Of a DNA stretch of 64,000 nucleotides, positions 46,201-53,183 are shown piece after piece. Position 1 is the stretch's first letter; each line of letters begins with the position of its first letter. The notes under the pieces were generated by a model, which was given only the letters and a program-made list of their open reading frames with translations, was not told where the DNA came from and did no database searches. A program made the position numbers and the translations under genes. Source of the stretch: Sphaerothrix gracilis (GTDB lineage Bacteria > Cyanobacteriota > Cyanobacteriia > Phormidesmidales > Phormidesmidaceae); assembly GCF_030405905.1 (NCBI RefSeq), contig NZ_JASATW010000010.1, forward strand, positions 1-64,000, written 5' to 3'.

Positions 46201-46636
46201 GGCGTTCTTACGAGAACAATTTGATCAGTATAAGATTGCTCCCGAAGCCATCTGCTTTGAAATTACCGAGACGGCTGCCATCTCAGATTTGAACAAAGCC
46301 ACTCACTTTATCCAGGAACTTAAGGCTCTAGGCTGTCGGTTTGCTCTCGACGATTTTGGCAGCGGCATGTCCTCTTTTGCCTACTTGAAGACCCTGCCAG
46401 TTGACTTTCTCAAAATCGATGGGCGCTTTATTTTAGATCTGGTCAACGACCCGACAGCTTATGCCATTGTCGAGTCTATTAATCACGTAGGGCATGTGAT
46501 GGGTCTGCAAACTGTAGCTGAGTTTGTCGAAACTGAGACAGCTATGCAGCACCTGCGCCAAATTGGGGTCGACTACCTACAGGGATACGGCATCGCCCGT
46601 CCCCAGCCCTGGCCGAGCACGGCGATCGCCAATTAA
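43253..46636 (+). CDS. GAF-PAS-GGDEF-EAL protein (cyclic di-GMP turnover)
   Basis: 1127 residues: a GAF domain (~5-165) with phytochrome-like sequence but no evident chromophore Cys-His pair, four PAS-type segments (~190-690), GGDEF with intact active site LARLGGDEFGILL (~779), and EAL (~905-1120). The EAL signature reads EIL (TEILLRM) but retains the Glu; DDFGSGMSSFAYLKTLPVDFLKIDG and the ETVAEFVE-type region are intact. Both diguanylate cyclase and phosphodiesterase activity are possible. The start is GTG 43253. It ends overlapping mazG tail-to-tail by 4 bases. Confidence 0.9.
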   Translation: MQQLSQQLEFNQLLTTLTQRIRQSLDIETILQTTANEVRQFLKADRVLVNRLLPDGQQQVQVESVASPWPPLQNVLLPDSQPLGQQFNISQDFVIADSDLSTAVIVPAFRECLQQYGVQARLVLPIDYEGELWGVLAAHQCRSPRTWKKTEIELLRQLAAQVAIAIHQGELYQQAQAEIKQRQVIEKTLLESQSQYASLTEVVPVGIFRADVEGNCLYVNERWCQIAGLTLMEALGEGWVKALHPDDRETIYTEWTKAAQTRQPFQLEYRFRNRAGKTTWVYGQAIAERSLEGKITGYVGTITDITTQRATAFQLQQALQQLQFHFENSPLAVIEWDQNFCVKQWSKNAESIFGWTFAEVAGREINDWQFIYEADAEVVQQAAAELFNRQTSCSIIHNRNYTKSGGIVYCEWYNSALFNDAGELVSILSLAQDVTQRQQAENALVEKEVETRTILSAIPDLMMILHRDGYYTKRVRQNSDINILDDTFDPIGQPLQTFLPPEIVQRHLAACHQALETGEIQLHEQQVRIGDRLQYEEIQTVPYTQDTVLQIIRDISDRKRSEQALFEEKELAQITLRSIGDAVITTDATGHVVYFNPIAEQLTGWSEAEAKGRPLLEVFQIINEITLEPAPNPVERVLREGVILGLANHTALIHREGTRSSIEDSAAPIRNRKGTVIGAVLVFRDVTQARKLARQISWQANHDTLTGLVNRNYFEQKLTQALESAHQENQHHVLCYLDLDQFKVVNDTCGHIAGDELLRQLARLIRNGIRTIDTLARLGGDEFGILLYQCPLDRAIAIAEELRQAVYQFRFVWENNSFGVGVSIGLVVINADSLNLVSVMSAADAACYAAKDAGRNQVQVYQPDDATLTYQRQERQWSIRVRQALELRQLRLYHQPIVSATNSANQAHTEILLRMVDDAGQLIRPSAFISAAERYDLMPEIDRWVVRNCFETLQHKTQASSNFSYELHALNLSGASLNDKYFLAFLREQFDQYKIAPEAICFEITETAAISDLNKATHFIQELKALGCRFALDDFGSGMSSFAYLKTLPVDFLKIDGRFILDLVNDPTAYAIVESINHVGHVMGLQTVAEFVETETAMQHLRQIGVDYLQGYGIARPQPWPSTAIAN

Positions 46637-47475
46637 TCAGCCTCACGGGCCAGCTTAGCTTTCGCTTTTTGCCAAAGGGCTTCGAGTTCTTCTAGGCTGT
46701 AGTCAGCCAGAGATCCCTCAGCTACAGCCTCCACCTGGGCAAAGCGTTGAATAAAGCGGCGATTGGTGCCCTGTAGGGCCGCAGAGGCATCGAGGTCATG
46801 CCAGCGAGCGATGTTGACAAGGGTAAACAGCAGGTCTCCTAGTTCAGCCTGCTGGTTGGCTTTGGGTTCATGAGCGATCGCCTGCCGTAGTTCTTCTAGT
46901 TCTTCGTGGAACTTCTGCCACACCCCATCTATGGTTTCCCATTCAAACCCGGCTGCCGCTGCTTTTTGGGAAATTTTCATAGCGCCCATTAACGGCGGCA
47001 GCGTGCGGCTGTACTTGGTCAGCTTGGGCGTGAGCTTATTGGGTTCGTGCGGTATCCCTTTTTCTGCGGCCTTGATTTGCTCCCAGGTGTGGTGAATGTC
47101 ATCAATATTGGTAGCTTCAGCCTCGCCAAAAACGTGGGGATGGCGGCGAATGAGCTTGTCGGCAATGCCGTTAGCTACCACGGCGAGATCGAACTGTCCG
47201 GCATCTTGAGCTACCTGTGCTTGCAGAACAACCTGTAGCAGCAGATCTCCCAGTTCTTCGGCAATATCTGTAAGGCTGCCCACCTGAATAGCGTCTACCA
47301 CCTCATAGGCTTCCTCAATCACATAGGGAATTAGGGTTTGTGGCGTCTGAGCTAAGTCCCAAGGACAGCCACTTTCAGGATGGCGGAGCTGGGCTACAAC
47401 TTCCACAAGACGCTGCAGGGCAGCGAGAATTGGCGGCATTAGGCTGTTAGCGGTATCAGGCTGAGCGTGGGTCAT
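46633..47475 (-). CDS. mazG: Nucleoside triphosphate pyrophosphohydrolase MazG
   Basis: 280 residues from ATG 47475 (MTHAQPD...), about the usual family length; the frame is open further upstream but without family sequence. Two MazG domains: LRHPESGCPWDLAQTPQTLIPYVIEEAYEVVDAI with EELGDLLLQVVLQAQV, then AGFEWETIDGVWQKFHEELEELRQAI with AELGDLLFTLVNIAR. The EExxE...ExxD metal sites are intact. It hydrolyses (d)NTPs and alarmone-type nucleotides. Convergent with the GGDEF-EAL gene. Confidence 0.93.
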   Translation of the reverse strand: MTHAQPDTANSLMPPILAALQRLVEVVAQLRHPESGCPWDLAQTPQTLIPYVIEEAYEVVDAIQVGSLTDIAEELGDLLLQVVLQAQVAQDAGQFDLAVVANGIADKLIRRHPHVFGEAEATNIDDIHHTWEQIKAAEKGIPHEPNKLTPKLTKYSRTLPPLMGAMKISQKAAAAGFEWETIDGVWQKFHEELEELRQAIAHEPKANQQAELGDLLFTLVNIARWHDLDASAALQGTNRRFIQRFAQVEAVAEGSLADYSLEELEALWQKAKAKLAREAD

Positions 47476-47512
47476 GGAAAATTTTGGTTTTGGAGAAAAC
47501 CCTTTTAGTCTC

Positions 47513-48049
47513 TCATTTTCGCTTAGATTTCCGCTGCTTCTGGCGGCGCTTACGCGACTTTTTGTAGTCAGAAACCAGCCAGTCGCTGGTGTAGTGGCTG
47601 AGGGCACCCAGTTCCAAACCGACAACCAGCGCCAGCCACTCGCGCCAGTAGTGTCTCAGAGATTGACCAACACTCTGCCCGATTTCTGTCCAGGTAATTT
47701 CGCTCAGCCCCAGAGTGTTGATGATTTCTACGCCGATCAGCCCTGCAACAGCCATCCACAGCGACAGGTACAGCACCCGCACTACCGTTCCCATAATCGG
47801 GCCGTGGGAAAAGCGCGATCGGTGTTTGAGACTGCCGCGATAGGGCACCCAGATCCAGCGAAACCAGCCCCAACGGCGCGACTGCAACGATCGCACATCT
47901 AGATCTGGCCCAAACATAAACCCGCCAAATAGAAAGCCCATTCCCACCAGTCCGGTGAGCCACCAGCTCAGCGTCAGCCGAAACGCTAGCAGCAAAACTA
48001 AGGGCAGGCTCCAAAGCGTGATGCGATCGTGGGTGCGACCTGAGGGCAT
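47513..48049 (-). CDS. DUF2227 putative metal-binding membrane protein
   Basis: 178 residues beginning MPSGRTHDRITLWSLP, the hallmark of cyanobacterial DUF2227. His and Asp residues that may bind metal are in GRTHDRIT, GPDLDVRS, KHRSRFSHGPI and LGALSHYTSDW. Two or three membrane segments lie between, and the C-terminus is strongly basic (KKSRKRRQKQRKSKRK). Structurally related to YdjM/LexA-regulated membrane hydrolases by motif resemblance; role unknown. Confidence 0.82.
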   Translation of the reverse strand: MPSGRTHDRITLWSLPLVLLLAFRLTLSWWLTGLVGMGFLFGGFMFGPDLDVRSLQSRRWGWFRWIWVPYRGSLKHRSRFSHGPIMGTVVRVLYLSLWMAVAGLIGVEIINTLGLSEITWTEIGQSVGQSLRHYWREWLALVVGLELGALSHYTSDWLVSDYKKSRKRRQKQRKSKRK

Positions 48050-48146
48050 GGTGCGTTTGTATCAGCAGACTTAGCTTACTGCAAATTTCCAAAAGGGGGT
48101 ACACAGAGCGGGTAGGTCTGCTACAATACAATTCGGCAAGCAACGG

Positions 48147-48219
<73 letters not shown>

Positions 48220-48251
48220 TCGCTTACAGGATAAAGGTTTCAGCGTTTCTT

Positions 48252-48280
48252 CAGGCGCTCTACCAACTGAGCTAACCGCC
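48252..48280 (-). pseudogene. 29-base inverted copy of the tRNA-Val(TAC) 5' half
   Basis: Exact reverse complement of tRNA positions 48148-48176, from the second base of the acceptor stem to inside the anticodon stem. No 3' half follows. It lies 32 bases after the intact tRNA in opposite orientation. It could be the relic of a second tRNA gene cut at the anticodon arm by an earlier integration, or a folding partner of tRNA readthrough transcripts. Confidence 0.85.
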
Positions 48281-48359
48281 AGTGATACCCATCCGATACC
48301 TAAGCATGTATTAGCTTAGATGTCAACGTTTAGTTTTTCTGCTTCTCAGAGCAGTTGAT

Positions 48360-48935
48360 CTAGTTGCCCGTGGTACTGCTCTTTAAGGATTTTCCTTTTC
48401 GCGATCGCGCTGGCGGGTGAGTAACCGTGTCGAGCTTGGCTAGAATCCCATCTTCAGGCTTAGGGATATGGCTGGCTCTAATAAAGAAAGCTTGCGGCTT
48501 AGGATTATTCTTTACAGGCTCTAGCGTCTCAGGGTTAAGGAAGTCAACACGCTTGCTAGGGAACCATACCCAATCGGATATTTTTGCATAATTCCTAAAC
48601 CATCTTGTTTCGGTGTTGGCATTGCATAGAATGATTCCATCGCCTAATAAGCCAGCGTCAGCCATCTTCATCAAGTGGTATCCGAACTCTAAATTTAGGC
48701 TAAAAGGCGCATTAAGGAACCAATTTTCCTTAAATATCCAATGAGCATTTAGAAACGAGTATTCTCTAGTGTAGTTGTTAGGAATTGACCCGTGATACTC
48801 AATTGCTTGAGAGCATGTAGCAAAATCATGCTCAAAATTATCAATGCAGATTAGCTTTGCTGCTTTATCCATCCACTCTTTAGGGGTAAATCGCTCATCG
48901 TTAATTGAATTGCATTTAGTGAAAATAGCAGGCAT
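48360..48935 (-). CDS. Dam-like DNA adenine methyltransferase, divergent (phage type)
   Basis: 191 residues from ATG 48935, preceded by AGGAAGAG; an upstream TTG-type start would overlap the previous gene. The opening NDERFTPKEWMDKAAKL and the order of later motifs resemble the phage N6-adenine methylase family: FTP near the N-terminus, an IDNFEHDFAT segment where the family has its D-x-(C/A)A site, and LNAPFS (75-78) where catalytic (N/D)PPY normally stands. The first Pro is Ala and Tyr is Phe. It may protect element DNA or be catalytically altered. Confidence 0.55.
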   Translation of the reverse strand: MPAIFTKCNSINDERFTPKEWMDKAAKLICIDNFEHDFATCSQAIEYHGSIPNNYTREYSFLNAHWIFKENWFLNAPFSLNLEFGYHLMKMADAGLLGDGIILCNANTETRWFRNYAKISDWVWFPSKRVDFLNPETLEPVKNNPKPQAFFIRASHIPKPEDGILAKLDTVTHPPARSRKGKSLKSSTTGN

Positions 48936-48946
48936 TTTTTCTCTTC

Positions 48947-49207
48947 CTAATACTGATCTAAGGCGCTGTTGCAACTAGGACAAGGCTTTTTAGTGAAGCT
49001 ATCGACATCGGTTCTTACTTCAATAAAACGAGCATCCTCGCATCGCTTGCAGTCGTAATTAGCTTCTATCAAAATTTCACAGTCTAGTTGGTCTGATGGA
49101 CTAATCACTGAATCAATTGCATTTTGTAGCTTGAGTGCAATTGAGTCTTGATTAATAGTATCGATAGTCTCAACATCGATTTCTATGTTCACAGAATACA
49201 TTGCCAT
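48947..49207 (-). CDS. Small zinc-ribbon-like protein
   Basis: 86 residues. The C-terminal half has a CKRC ... CPSC four-Cys arrangement (residues ~53-79), a probable zinc site. The N-terminal half (MYSVNIEIDVETI, IALKLQNAIDSV) is of alternating strand/helix type and resembles nothing I recognise. A GGGG-containing ribosome-binding site precedes the ATG. It lies between the methylase and a 108-residue unknown in the minus-strand block. Confidence 0.6.
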   Translation of the reverse strand: MAMYSVNIEIDVETIDTINQDSIALKLQNAIDSVISPSDQLDCEILIEANYDCKRCEDARFIEVRTDVDSFTKKPCPSCNSALDQY

Positions 49208-49244
49208 TGCTTCTATTCCCCTTGGTTACTGCTAACTGCTCTAG

Positions 49245-49571
49245 TTACTCAATGCTAATTCCCTCGAATGTTGCACCCTGATTATTAATCTGCATAGGCG
49301 CTTCATACCCTACCCACTGATGAGGATCCTCTACCAGCTTGTGTACCCATGTTGTAGGTGCAGTGTATTTAATGCAGATAGAGCCGTAAGTTTCTATCAC
49401 CGTTAAACCGCTAGGGTAAGTCTCGATCGCTTTGATGCTTCCCTGCATAGGTAGATGCTGTTCTCTCTGGTGCTTAAGAGATGGGTTGAGAGTTCGGCTA
49501 GCGTTGAATTCTATTGTGTCGCCTACCTGTAAGTTTTTTACCTGTATCTCTTCTTTGATGTAACTATGCAT
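49245..49571 (-). CDS. Hypothetical element protein (108 aa)
   Basis: Unrecognised. The protein has a beta-rich centre (VGDTIEFNASRTLNP, MQGSIKAIETYPSGLTVIETYGSICIKYTA), which would suit a small SH3- or OB-like barrel. It overlaps the upstream gene by 8 bases, so the two are translationally coupled. In composition it matches the other element genes. Confidence 0.55.
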   Translation of the reverse strand: MHSYIKEEIQVKNLQVGDTIEFNASRTLNPSLKHQREQHLPMQGSIKAIETYPSGLTVIETYGSICIKYTAPTTWVHKLVEDPHQWVGYEAPMQINNQGATFEGISIE

Positions 49572-49902
49572 TGCCGCCTATCTCCCTAAACAACTCGCCA
49601 CAAGGTACGTTTTGTAGTTCAACTACAGACAGATAGCTAGGCTGTAGTTCGTATGGTCTGAACCCCGATGAATAGCCTTCATAAGAGCGCTCTAGCGCTA
49701 GGTGGATGTATGTAGCCGCATACTCCAGCCAGTTGCGCTCTGCTTCGTTATCAGCGCTTATGGCAGCATTCCAAGCAAGCATTAAAGCTTCTCCAGCAGC
49801 TAGCTTTAATTCCATAGAGCTAGGTAGCAAGTTGCGCTCGTAGGCGCTTGTAATGTCGCCTTTTTTGCCTTCAATGGCATCAGTCATCTGAGAGAGTGTC
49901 AT
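49564..49902 (-). CDS. Hypothetical helical element protein (112 aa)
   Basis: Mainly helical, with a central Ala-rich region (LKLAAGEALMLAWNAAISADNEAERNWLEYAATYIHLALERSY). I recognise no family. The start codon lies 5 bases from the 25-bp palindrome at 49907-49931, whose 3' arm (AGTAGGTAAA on the coding strand) also provides the ribosome-binding site. So binding of a protein to the palindrome could block translation or transcription of this gene. Confidence 0.55.
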   Translation of the reverse strand: MTLSQMTDAIEGKKGDITSAYERNLLPSSMELKLAAGEALMLAWNAAISADNEAERNWLEYAATYIHLALERSYEGYSSGFRPYELQPSYLSVVELQNVPCGELFREIGGNA

Positions 49903-49906
49903 TTCA

Positions 49907-49931
49907 TTTACCTACTATTTTGGTTAGCAAA
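49907..49931 (-). repeat. 25-bp interrupted palindrome, copy 1
   Basis: Coding-strand arms TTTGCTAACC and TAGGTAAA around an AAAATAG centre. It lies between the ATPase stop and the start of the 112-residue gene. One of seven equal-length copies in the element (others at 51253, 53844, 55428, 59123, 63287, 63884). Confidence 0.75.
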
Positions 49932-49946
49932 TTGAGAGATAGAAAG

Positions 49947-51179
49947 TTAGATTTTTTCTACCCAGAATATTTCACCGTCTATCGTTCGCCTTGAATAGCC
50001 CAAGCCGTTCATTAGAGCGACTTGTTTCTTCACCTTGTTATATTCGCTGTCAATCTCTCCTAGGCGAATTCTGTCTTTTAAGAACTGCCCGACTAAGGCA
50101 GCTTGAATTTTCAGTTTCTCAGGCTGTTTGCCAGTAGCCCTAGCCACATCTTGAGAGACTTTTTGAGATGAAAGCATTTCATATAGGTAGCTTTCTACCA
50201 TTTCCATCTCAGAATTGACATTCTTGAAGTTCTCATCAAGGTAGTTCCAATGAGCCTGCATTATGCTGATAGCTTCAGGAATATTCTTTGCGATTTTCAG
50301 AACTATCATTGTGCAAAGAATATCAATGCTTATCACCCATCTATTAGAACTCATAGGGATGTCGAAAGTCTTTTTAGATGCGGTTAGCGCCTTGCGAGTT
50401 TGAACGTACAGGGTAACTACATCTCTGCTTCTCCAGAAAGAGAAATACTTTTCACTTAATGCATCCCAGTTATAGTTATTGAAATTGACCAAAGTATCAG
50501 GATTGCACTGATTGCCTTTTTTCTCAGCATCAGACATTAAGTGGTAAGGCTTATGCCTGATCATTAATAAACGTCTGTGCAATTCGTCATACGAAGGATT
50601 CTCATGAATTGCATGAACACTTGAGAACAGCTTGTGAGCGAAAGTCTCGTATTCGGCATTAGTCCCTTTAACCTCACCCCCCGTTGCCTTGCGGCTGGAG
50701 TTCCTGTCATAGCCGATTAACATCAGTTCGTATACGTCAGGATCATCAAGAGTATCAATCCCTACGTTGTCCCAACATAAGATGACTCCATCGCGTTCCT
50801 TCGTTTTGGTTTCTGGATTAAGCCAACGGCTATTATCTAGAGTGTTCCTGAGAGCAACAACAGTGTCTTTTGCTGCATGAGTTTGCTTGAAACCATGTAT
50901 CCTAGCAGCGATAAACGCTGTGGTACTTTTGCCCGATCCTTTATCACCGTAATGGAACATTAAAGGGAGGACTCTAGCCCATTTTTGAGAACCCAGAATA
51001 TAGGATGCAATGATGGGTAACTGGATATCTGGGTAGGGAATGATTAAGCATTTTCCTAAGATGTTGATGACATTCTCAGCGAAATTTAAGTCATCCTCCC
51101 AGAACTCCAAGATTGACTCTTCAAACTGGGAGTAGATTTCATCGGGGTCTATATAATCAAAGTCAATATCGTCTGCCAT
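49947..51179 (-). CDS. P-loop ATPase, probable replication helicase-like protein
   Basis: 410 residues from ATG 51179; a TTG two codons upstream is also open. Walker A is GDKGSGKST (78-86) and Walker B VILCWDN (132-138), followed by a KLFSSVHAI strand where a sensor 1 Asn/Ser is expected and an RRLLMIRHKP Arg pair suitable as an arginine finger. The layout resembles superfamily 3 / DUF927-like ATPases used by phages and plasmids to open origins; the assignment is tentative. A packaging role is an alternative. The C-terminal part (YNKVKKQVALMNGLGYSRRTIDGEIFWV) looks like a winged helix. Confidence 0.65.
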   Translation of the reverse strand: MADDIDFDYIDPDEIYSQFEESILEFWEDDLNFAENVINILGKCLIIPYPDIQLPIIASYILGSQKWARVLPLMFHYGDKGSGKSTTAFIAARIHGFKQTHAAKDTVVALRNTLDNSRWLNPETKTKERDGVILCWDNVGIDTLDDPDVYELMLIGYDRNSSRKATGGEVKGTNAEYETFAHKLFSSVHAIHENPSYDELHRRLLMIRHKPYHLMSDAEKKGNQCNPDTLVNFNNYNWDALSEKYFSFWRSRDVVTLYVQTRKALTASKKTFDIPMSSNRWVISIDILCTMIVLKIAKNIPEAISIMQAHWNYLDENFKNVNSEMEMVESYLYEMLSSQKVSQDVARATGKQPEKLKIQAALVGQFLKDRIRLGEIDSEYNKVKKQVALMNGLGYSRRTIDGEIFWVEKI

Positions 51180-51252
51180 TCTCAAAGCTGTTGATAGTTT
51201 GCAACTTCCCTTCTATTCGCTATTCCTGGAAGCTAAGGGCTATCTATCCCCA

Positions 51253-51277
51253 TTTGCTAAGTGATTTACCTAGCAAA
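51253..51277 (-). repeat. 25-bp interrupted palindrome, copy 2
   Basis: TTTGCTAAGTGATTTACC followed by TAGCAAA, in the 117-base gap upstream of the ATPase gene. It is 74 bases from the ATPase ATG and followed on that strand by GGGGAT. Confidence 0.75.
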
Positions 51278-51296
51278 CAGGGAAAGACAGGGGAAT

Positions 51297-51998
51297 CTAG
51301 CCTAGAACCACATCTAGAACCGCTAGAAATATCTCTCTATCCTCTGCCGCTGGCATCAGATCTTTTAGCTGCATAGACGCCACTAGCAAGCCTTCATCAG
51401 CCTTAGCACCCACTAGCTCGCAGAAGATAGCGTAGCGCTCTGCATAAGCTTCCTTAGCGCTCTGAGAGGCCGCATTGCTCCAGTTACCGCCGCCTTTTTT
51501 ACCCTTGCGAACTTTGAGCTTGCTAGCATCGATTTTGCCGGATGGCTCAACTTCTTTGCACTTGATGAGAGATGGCAGAATGATAGTTTTGATGACATTA
51601 TCATCTACCTCTTCTCCATCCTCATTCTTTCCAGAGAGGTAAATGCTAAGGGTAGGAGTTCCAGAAAAATCGATTCTGCCACTGTAGTTTTTATCCTCGC
51701 TTAACTCTTCTTTGAAGAACTTAAACAGAGACTTCTCTACCAGTGATTCACCGCTCGATCGAATGCTGAAGCTGTGTACTTCATCAGGAAGATCTTTACG
51801 GTTCCACTTTCCATCTTCCTTTTCTACTACTACTTCACTGAACTTTGTAAAATAGGCGTATACAGTGACGTTCTCATCATCTGAAACGAATCGCAGGTCT
51901 GAGAATTCAGCCTTAACATTCTGCTCCTCGATTTTCCCTCCAAGGGTCGCATATGGAGCGCCTTTACTTTCATTCGCTGGGTTTCTAAAGAATGCCAT
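51297..51998 (-). CDS. Unknown element protein, possible ssDNA-binding type
   Basis: 233 residues. Residues ~1-145 are beta-rich (YATLGGKIEEQNVKAEFSDLRF, VTVYAYFTKFSEVVVEKED, IDFSGTPTLSIYL); a basic linker follows (LKVRKGKKGGGN) and then a C-terminal helical part. Its position between an ATPase gene and a PD-(D/E)XK nuclease gene is where phages often encode a single-strand binding protein. That role is inferred from context and general shape, not from a recognised motif. Its start overlaps the nuclease stop by 14 bases. Confidence 0.5.
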   Translation of the reverse strand: MAFFRNPANESKGAPYATLGGKIEEQNVKAEFSDLRFVSDDENVTVYAYFTKFSEVVVEKEDGKWNRKDLPDEVHSFSIRSSGESLVEKSLFKFFKEELSEDKNYSGRIDFSGTPTLSIYLSGKNEDGEEVDDNVIKTIILPSLIKCKEVEPSGKIDASKLKVRKGKKGGGNWSNAASQSAKEAYAERYAIFCELVGAKADEGLLVASMQLKDLMPAAEDREIFLAVLDVVLG

Positions 51999-52446
51999 CT
52001 ATTGATCCTCTTAATTGTTGGTAGTGAATTGTTGATACATTTCCGTCGATCTTGAACACTTCATCTGATACGAGAATTAAATTCTCAAACAAATCAGGCC
52101 GGAAGTATTCAATACATTGAAGCTTCATCCTAAAAAGCTCCAATTCTGCCTTATCGTGCAGAAGCCATTTGCCCTTAGCCTCTACATAGATTGTTTTGCC
52201 TGCTAGTAGACAGTAATCGCATTTCCATACTTTCTCTTGATACTTTTGAGACGATGGAATGACTACCACTGAAGGCTTAATAATCACTTGTTTTTTAGTT
52301 TGTCTCAGGGCTAAATAGACGGTGAATTCTAGCTCTGAGTCAAACCACTTGCAACGATCATTCGCCTTTGAGGGATGCCGCTTGAAATCTAAAGGGTCAA
52401 TCCAAAAACCCTTCGCGGCTCTTTTCCCTGTCAGCCTTTTCTTCAT
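51985..52446 (-). CDS. PD-(D/E)XK endonuclease (DUF1064/TnsA-like)
   Basis: 153 residues with the complete nuclease core: Glu38/Glu40 in FDSELEFTVYLAL, Asp77 in WKCDYCLL, and Glu89-A-Lys91 in IYVEAKG. This spacing resembles phage DUF1064 proteins, which take the place of Holliday-junction resolvases, and also the N-terminal domain of TnsA. In this context a resolvase or nuclease for replication or recombination intermediates of the element is most likely. Translationally coupled to the genes on both sides by overlaps. Confidence 0.7.
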   Translation of the reverse strand: MKKRLTGKRAAKGFWIDPLDFKRHPSKANDRCKWFDSELEFTVYLALRQTKKQVIIKPSVVVIPSSQKYQEKVWKCDYCLLAGKTIYVEAKGKWLLHDKAELELFRMKLQCIEYFRPDLFENLILVSDEVFKIDGNVSTIHYQQLRGSIDGIL

Positions 52447-52714
52447 CTTTCCACACCCTCCAGGCTTCGGAAATTAGCTTTTGCAGCTCGTTATAGTTGG
52501 CGGGTTCTAGCTTTTTGAGTAGCTTGTTAACTAGCCACTTGATCACGAAATCTCGATCGTAATTAACGGCTCTAGGTTGTTTGGGGTCGAATCGACTGTC
52601 ACCCTGTATATGGCACAGCTTTTCCTCCCACAAGCCGCCATCTTCAAGCATCTCTGGCGATGGTGCCCTATTGAAATACCCGTACAGTACCAGGTACCAT
52701 TTCACTTTCTGCAT
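52397..52714 (-). CDS. Hypothetical element protein (about 105 aa)
   Basis: Unrecognised. I choose ATG 52714 (MQKVKWYLVLYGYF...) because a hairpin (52724-52742) lies immediately upstream; the frame is also open back to TTG 52792, which would overlap the preceding gene. The product is helical and charged (FVIKWLVNKLLKKLEPANYNELQKLISEAWRVWKDEEK). Its 3' end overlaps the nuclease start by 50 bases. Confidence 0.5.
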   Translation of the reverse strand: MQKVKWYLVLYGYFNRAPSPEMLEDGGLWEEKLCHIQGDSRFDPKQPRAVNYDRDFVIKWLVNKLLKKLEPANYNELQKLISEAWRVWKDEEKADREKSREGFLD

Positions 52715-52723
52715 TGAGATAAA

Positions 52724-52742
52724 AAGGGGAATTTCACCCCTT
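52724..52742 (-). terminator. Hairpin repeat, copy 1 (possible attenuator)
   Basis: On the coding (minus) strand AAGGGG pairs with CCCCTT, and five T follow, 10 bases before ATG 52714. The same 19-base unit recurs at 53154-53172 with one base change. It may terminate or attenuate the early transcript. Confidence 0.55.
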
Positions 52743-52763
52743 ATTTCTATTGGTTTACTGCTG

Positions 52764-53105
52764 CTAGTTTTGCTCGTGCGCACCCGACTCAAAGAAGCTG
52801 CCTTCGTTCGCTAACTCAGCCCGTAGATCGTCGATAGTGTTGCGTAGATCTTGAATAGTTTCATCCTGGTCTTTAATGTGCTGCTGTACCGCTTCAGGCA
52901 GAGAAGAAAAGGTAAGCTTCATAGCATTCTCTTCACGATAATCTGCCGTATAGACGGGGATTTTAGGAGACGTAGGAGACTCAAAACGATCGGCTACTTC
53001 TCGATTTGTAAACCGAGTTCTTCCGGCTGCTACCAACTCATCACAAACGGCAATAACGTTAGTGCGAGTAACCTGAAGCTTTGCAGACTCGTTAGACTTA
53101 GACAT
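52764..53105 (-). CDS. KfrA-like HTH/coiled-coil DNA-binding protein
   Basis: 113 residues. The N-terminal part (TRTNVIAVCDELVAAGRTRFTNREVADRF) follows the pattern of plasmid KfrA N-terminal HTH domains: a first helix with DELVAAG, then a Thr/Arg turn and a recognition helix. The C-terminal third is a coiled coil (LPEAVQQHIKDQDETIQDLRNTIDDLRAEL). KfrA proteins bind operators and help plasmid stability. Here it may regulate or organise the element. Assignment rests on pattern similarity only. Confidence 0.5.
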   Translation of the reverse strand: MSKSNESAKLQVTRTNVIAVCDELVAAGRTRFTNREVADRFESPTSPKIPVYTADYREENAMKLTFSSLPEAVQQHIKDQDETIQDLRNTIDDLRAELANEGSFFESGAHEQN

Positions 53106-53153
53106 TGCTTTGCATTCCTTTTATTTGTTTACTTCCCTTTCGGGAATACCTGT

Positions 53154-53172
53154 AAGGGGAATTGCACCCCTT
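53154..53172 (-). repeat. Hairpin repeat, copy 2
   Basis: AAGGGG / CCCCTT with loop AATTGCA (plus-strand reading), in the 78-base gap upstream of the KfrA-like gene. One base differs from copy 1 at 52724. No T run follows directly, so it may be a binding site or RNA hairpin rather than a terminator. Confidence 0.6.
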
Positions 53173-53183
53173 GTCGAGCTTGG

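Noticed and set aside
47568..48143. 191-codon minus-strand ORF overlapping the DUF2227 gene
   Set aside because: Out-of-frame shadow; the DUF2227 frame carries the family start MPSGRTHDRI and its conserved residues.
48252..48280. attL/attR direct repeat of the element
   Set aside because: The tRNA copy is inverted and carries the 5' half, so it cannot be the simple direct-repeat partner of the intact tRNA.
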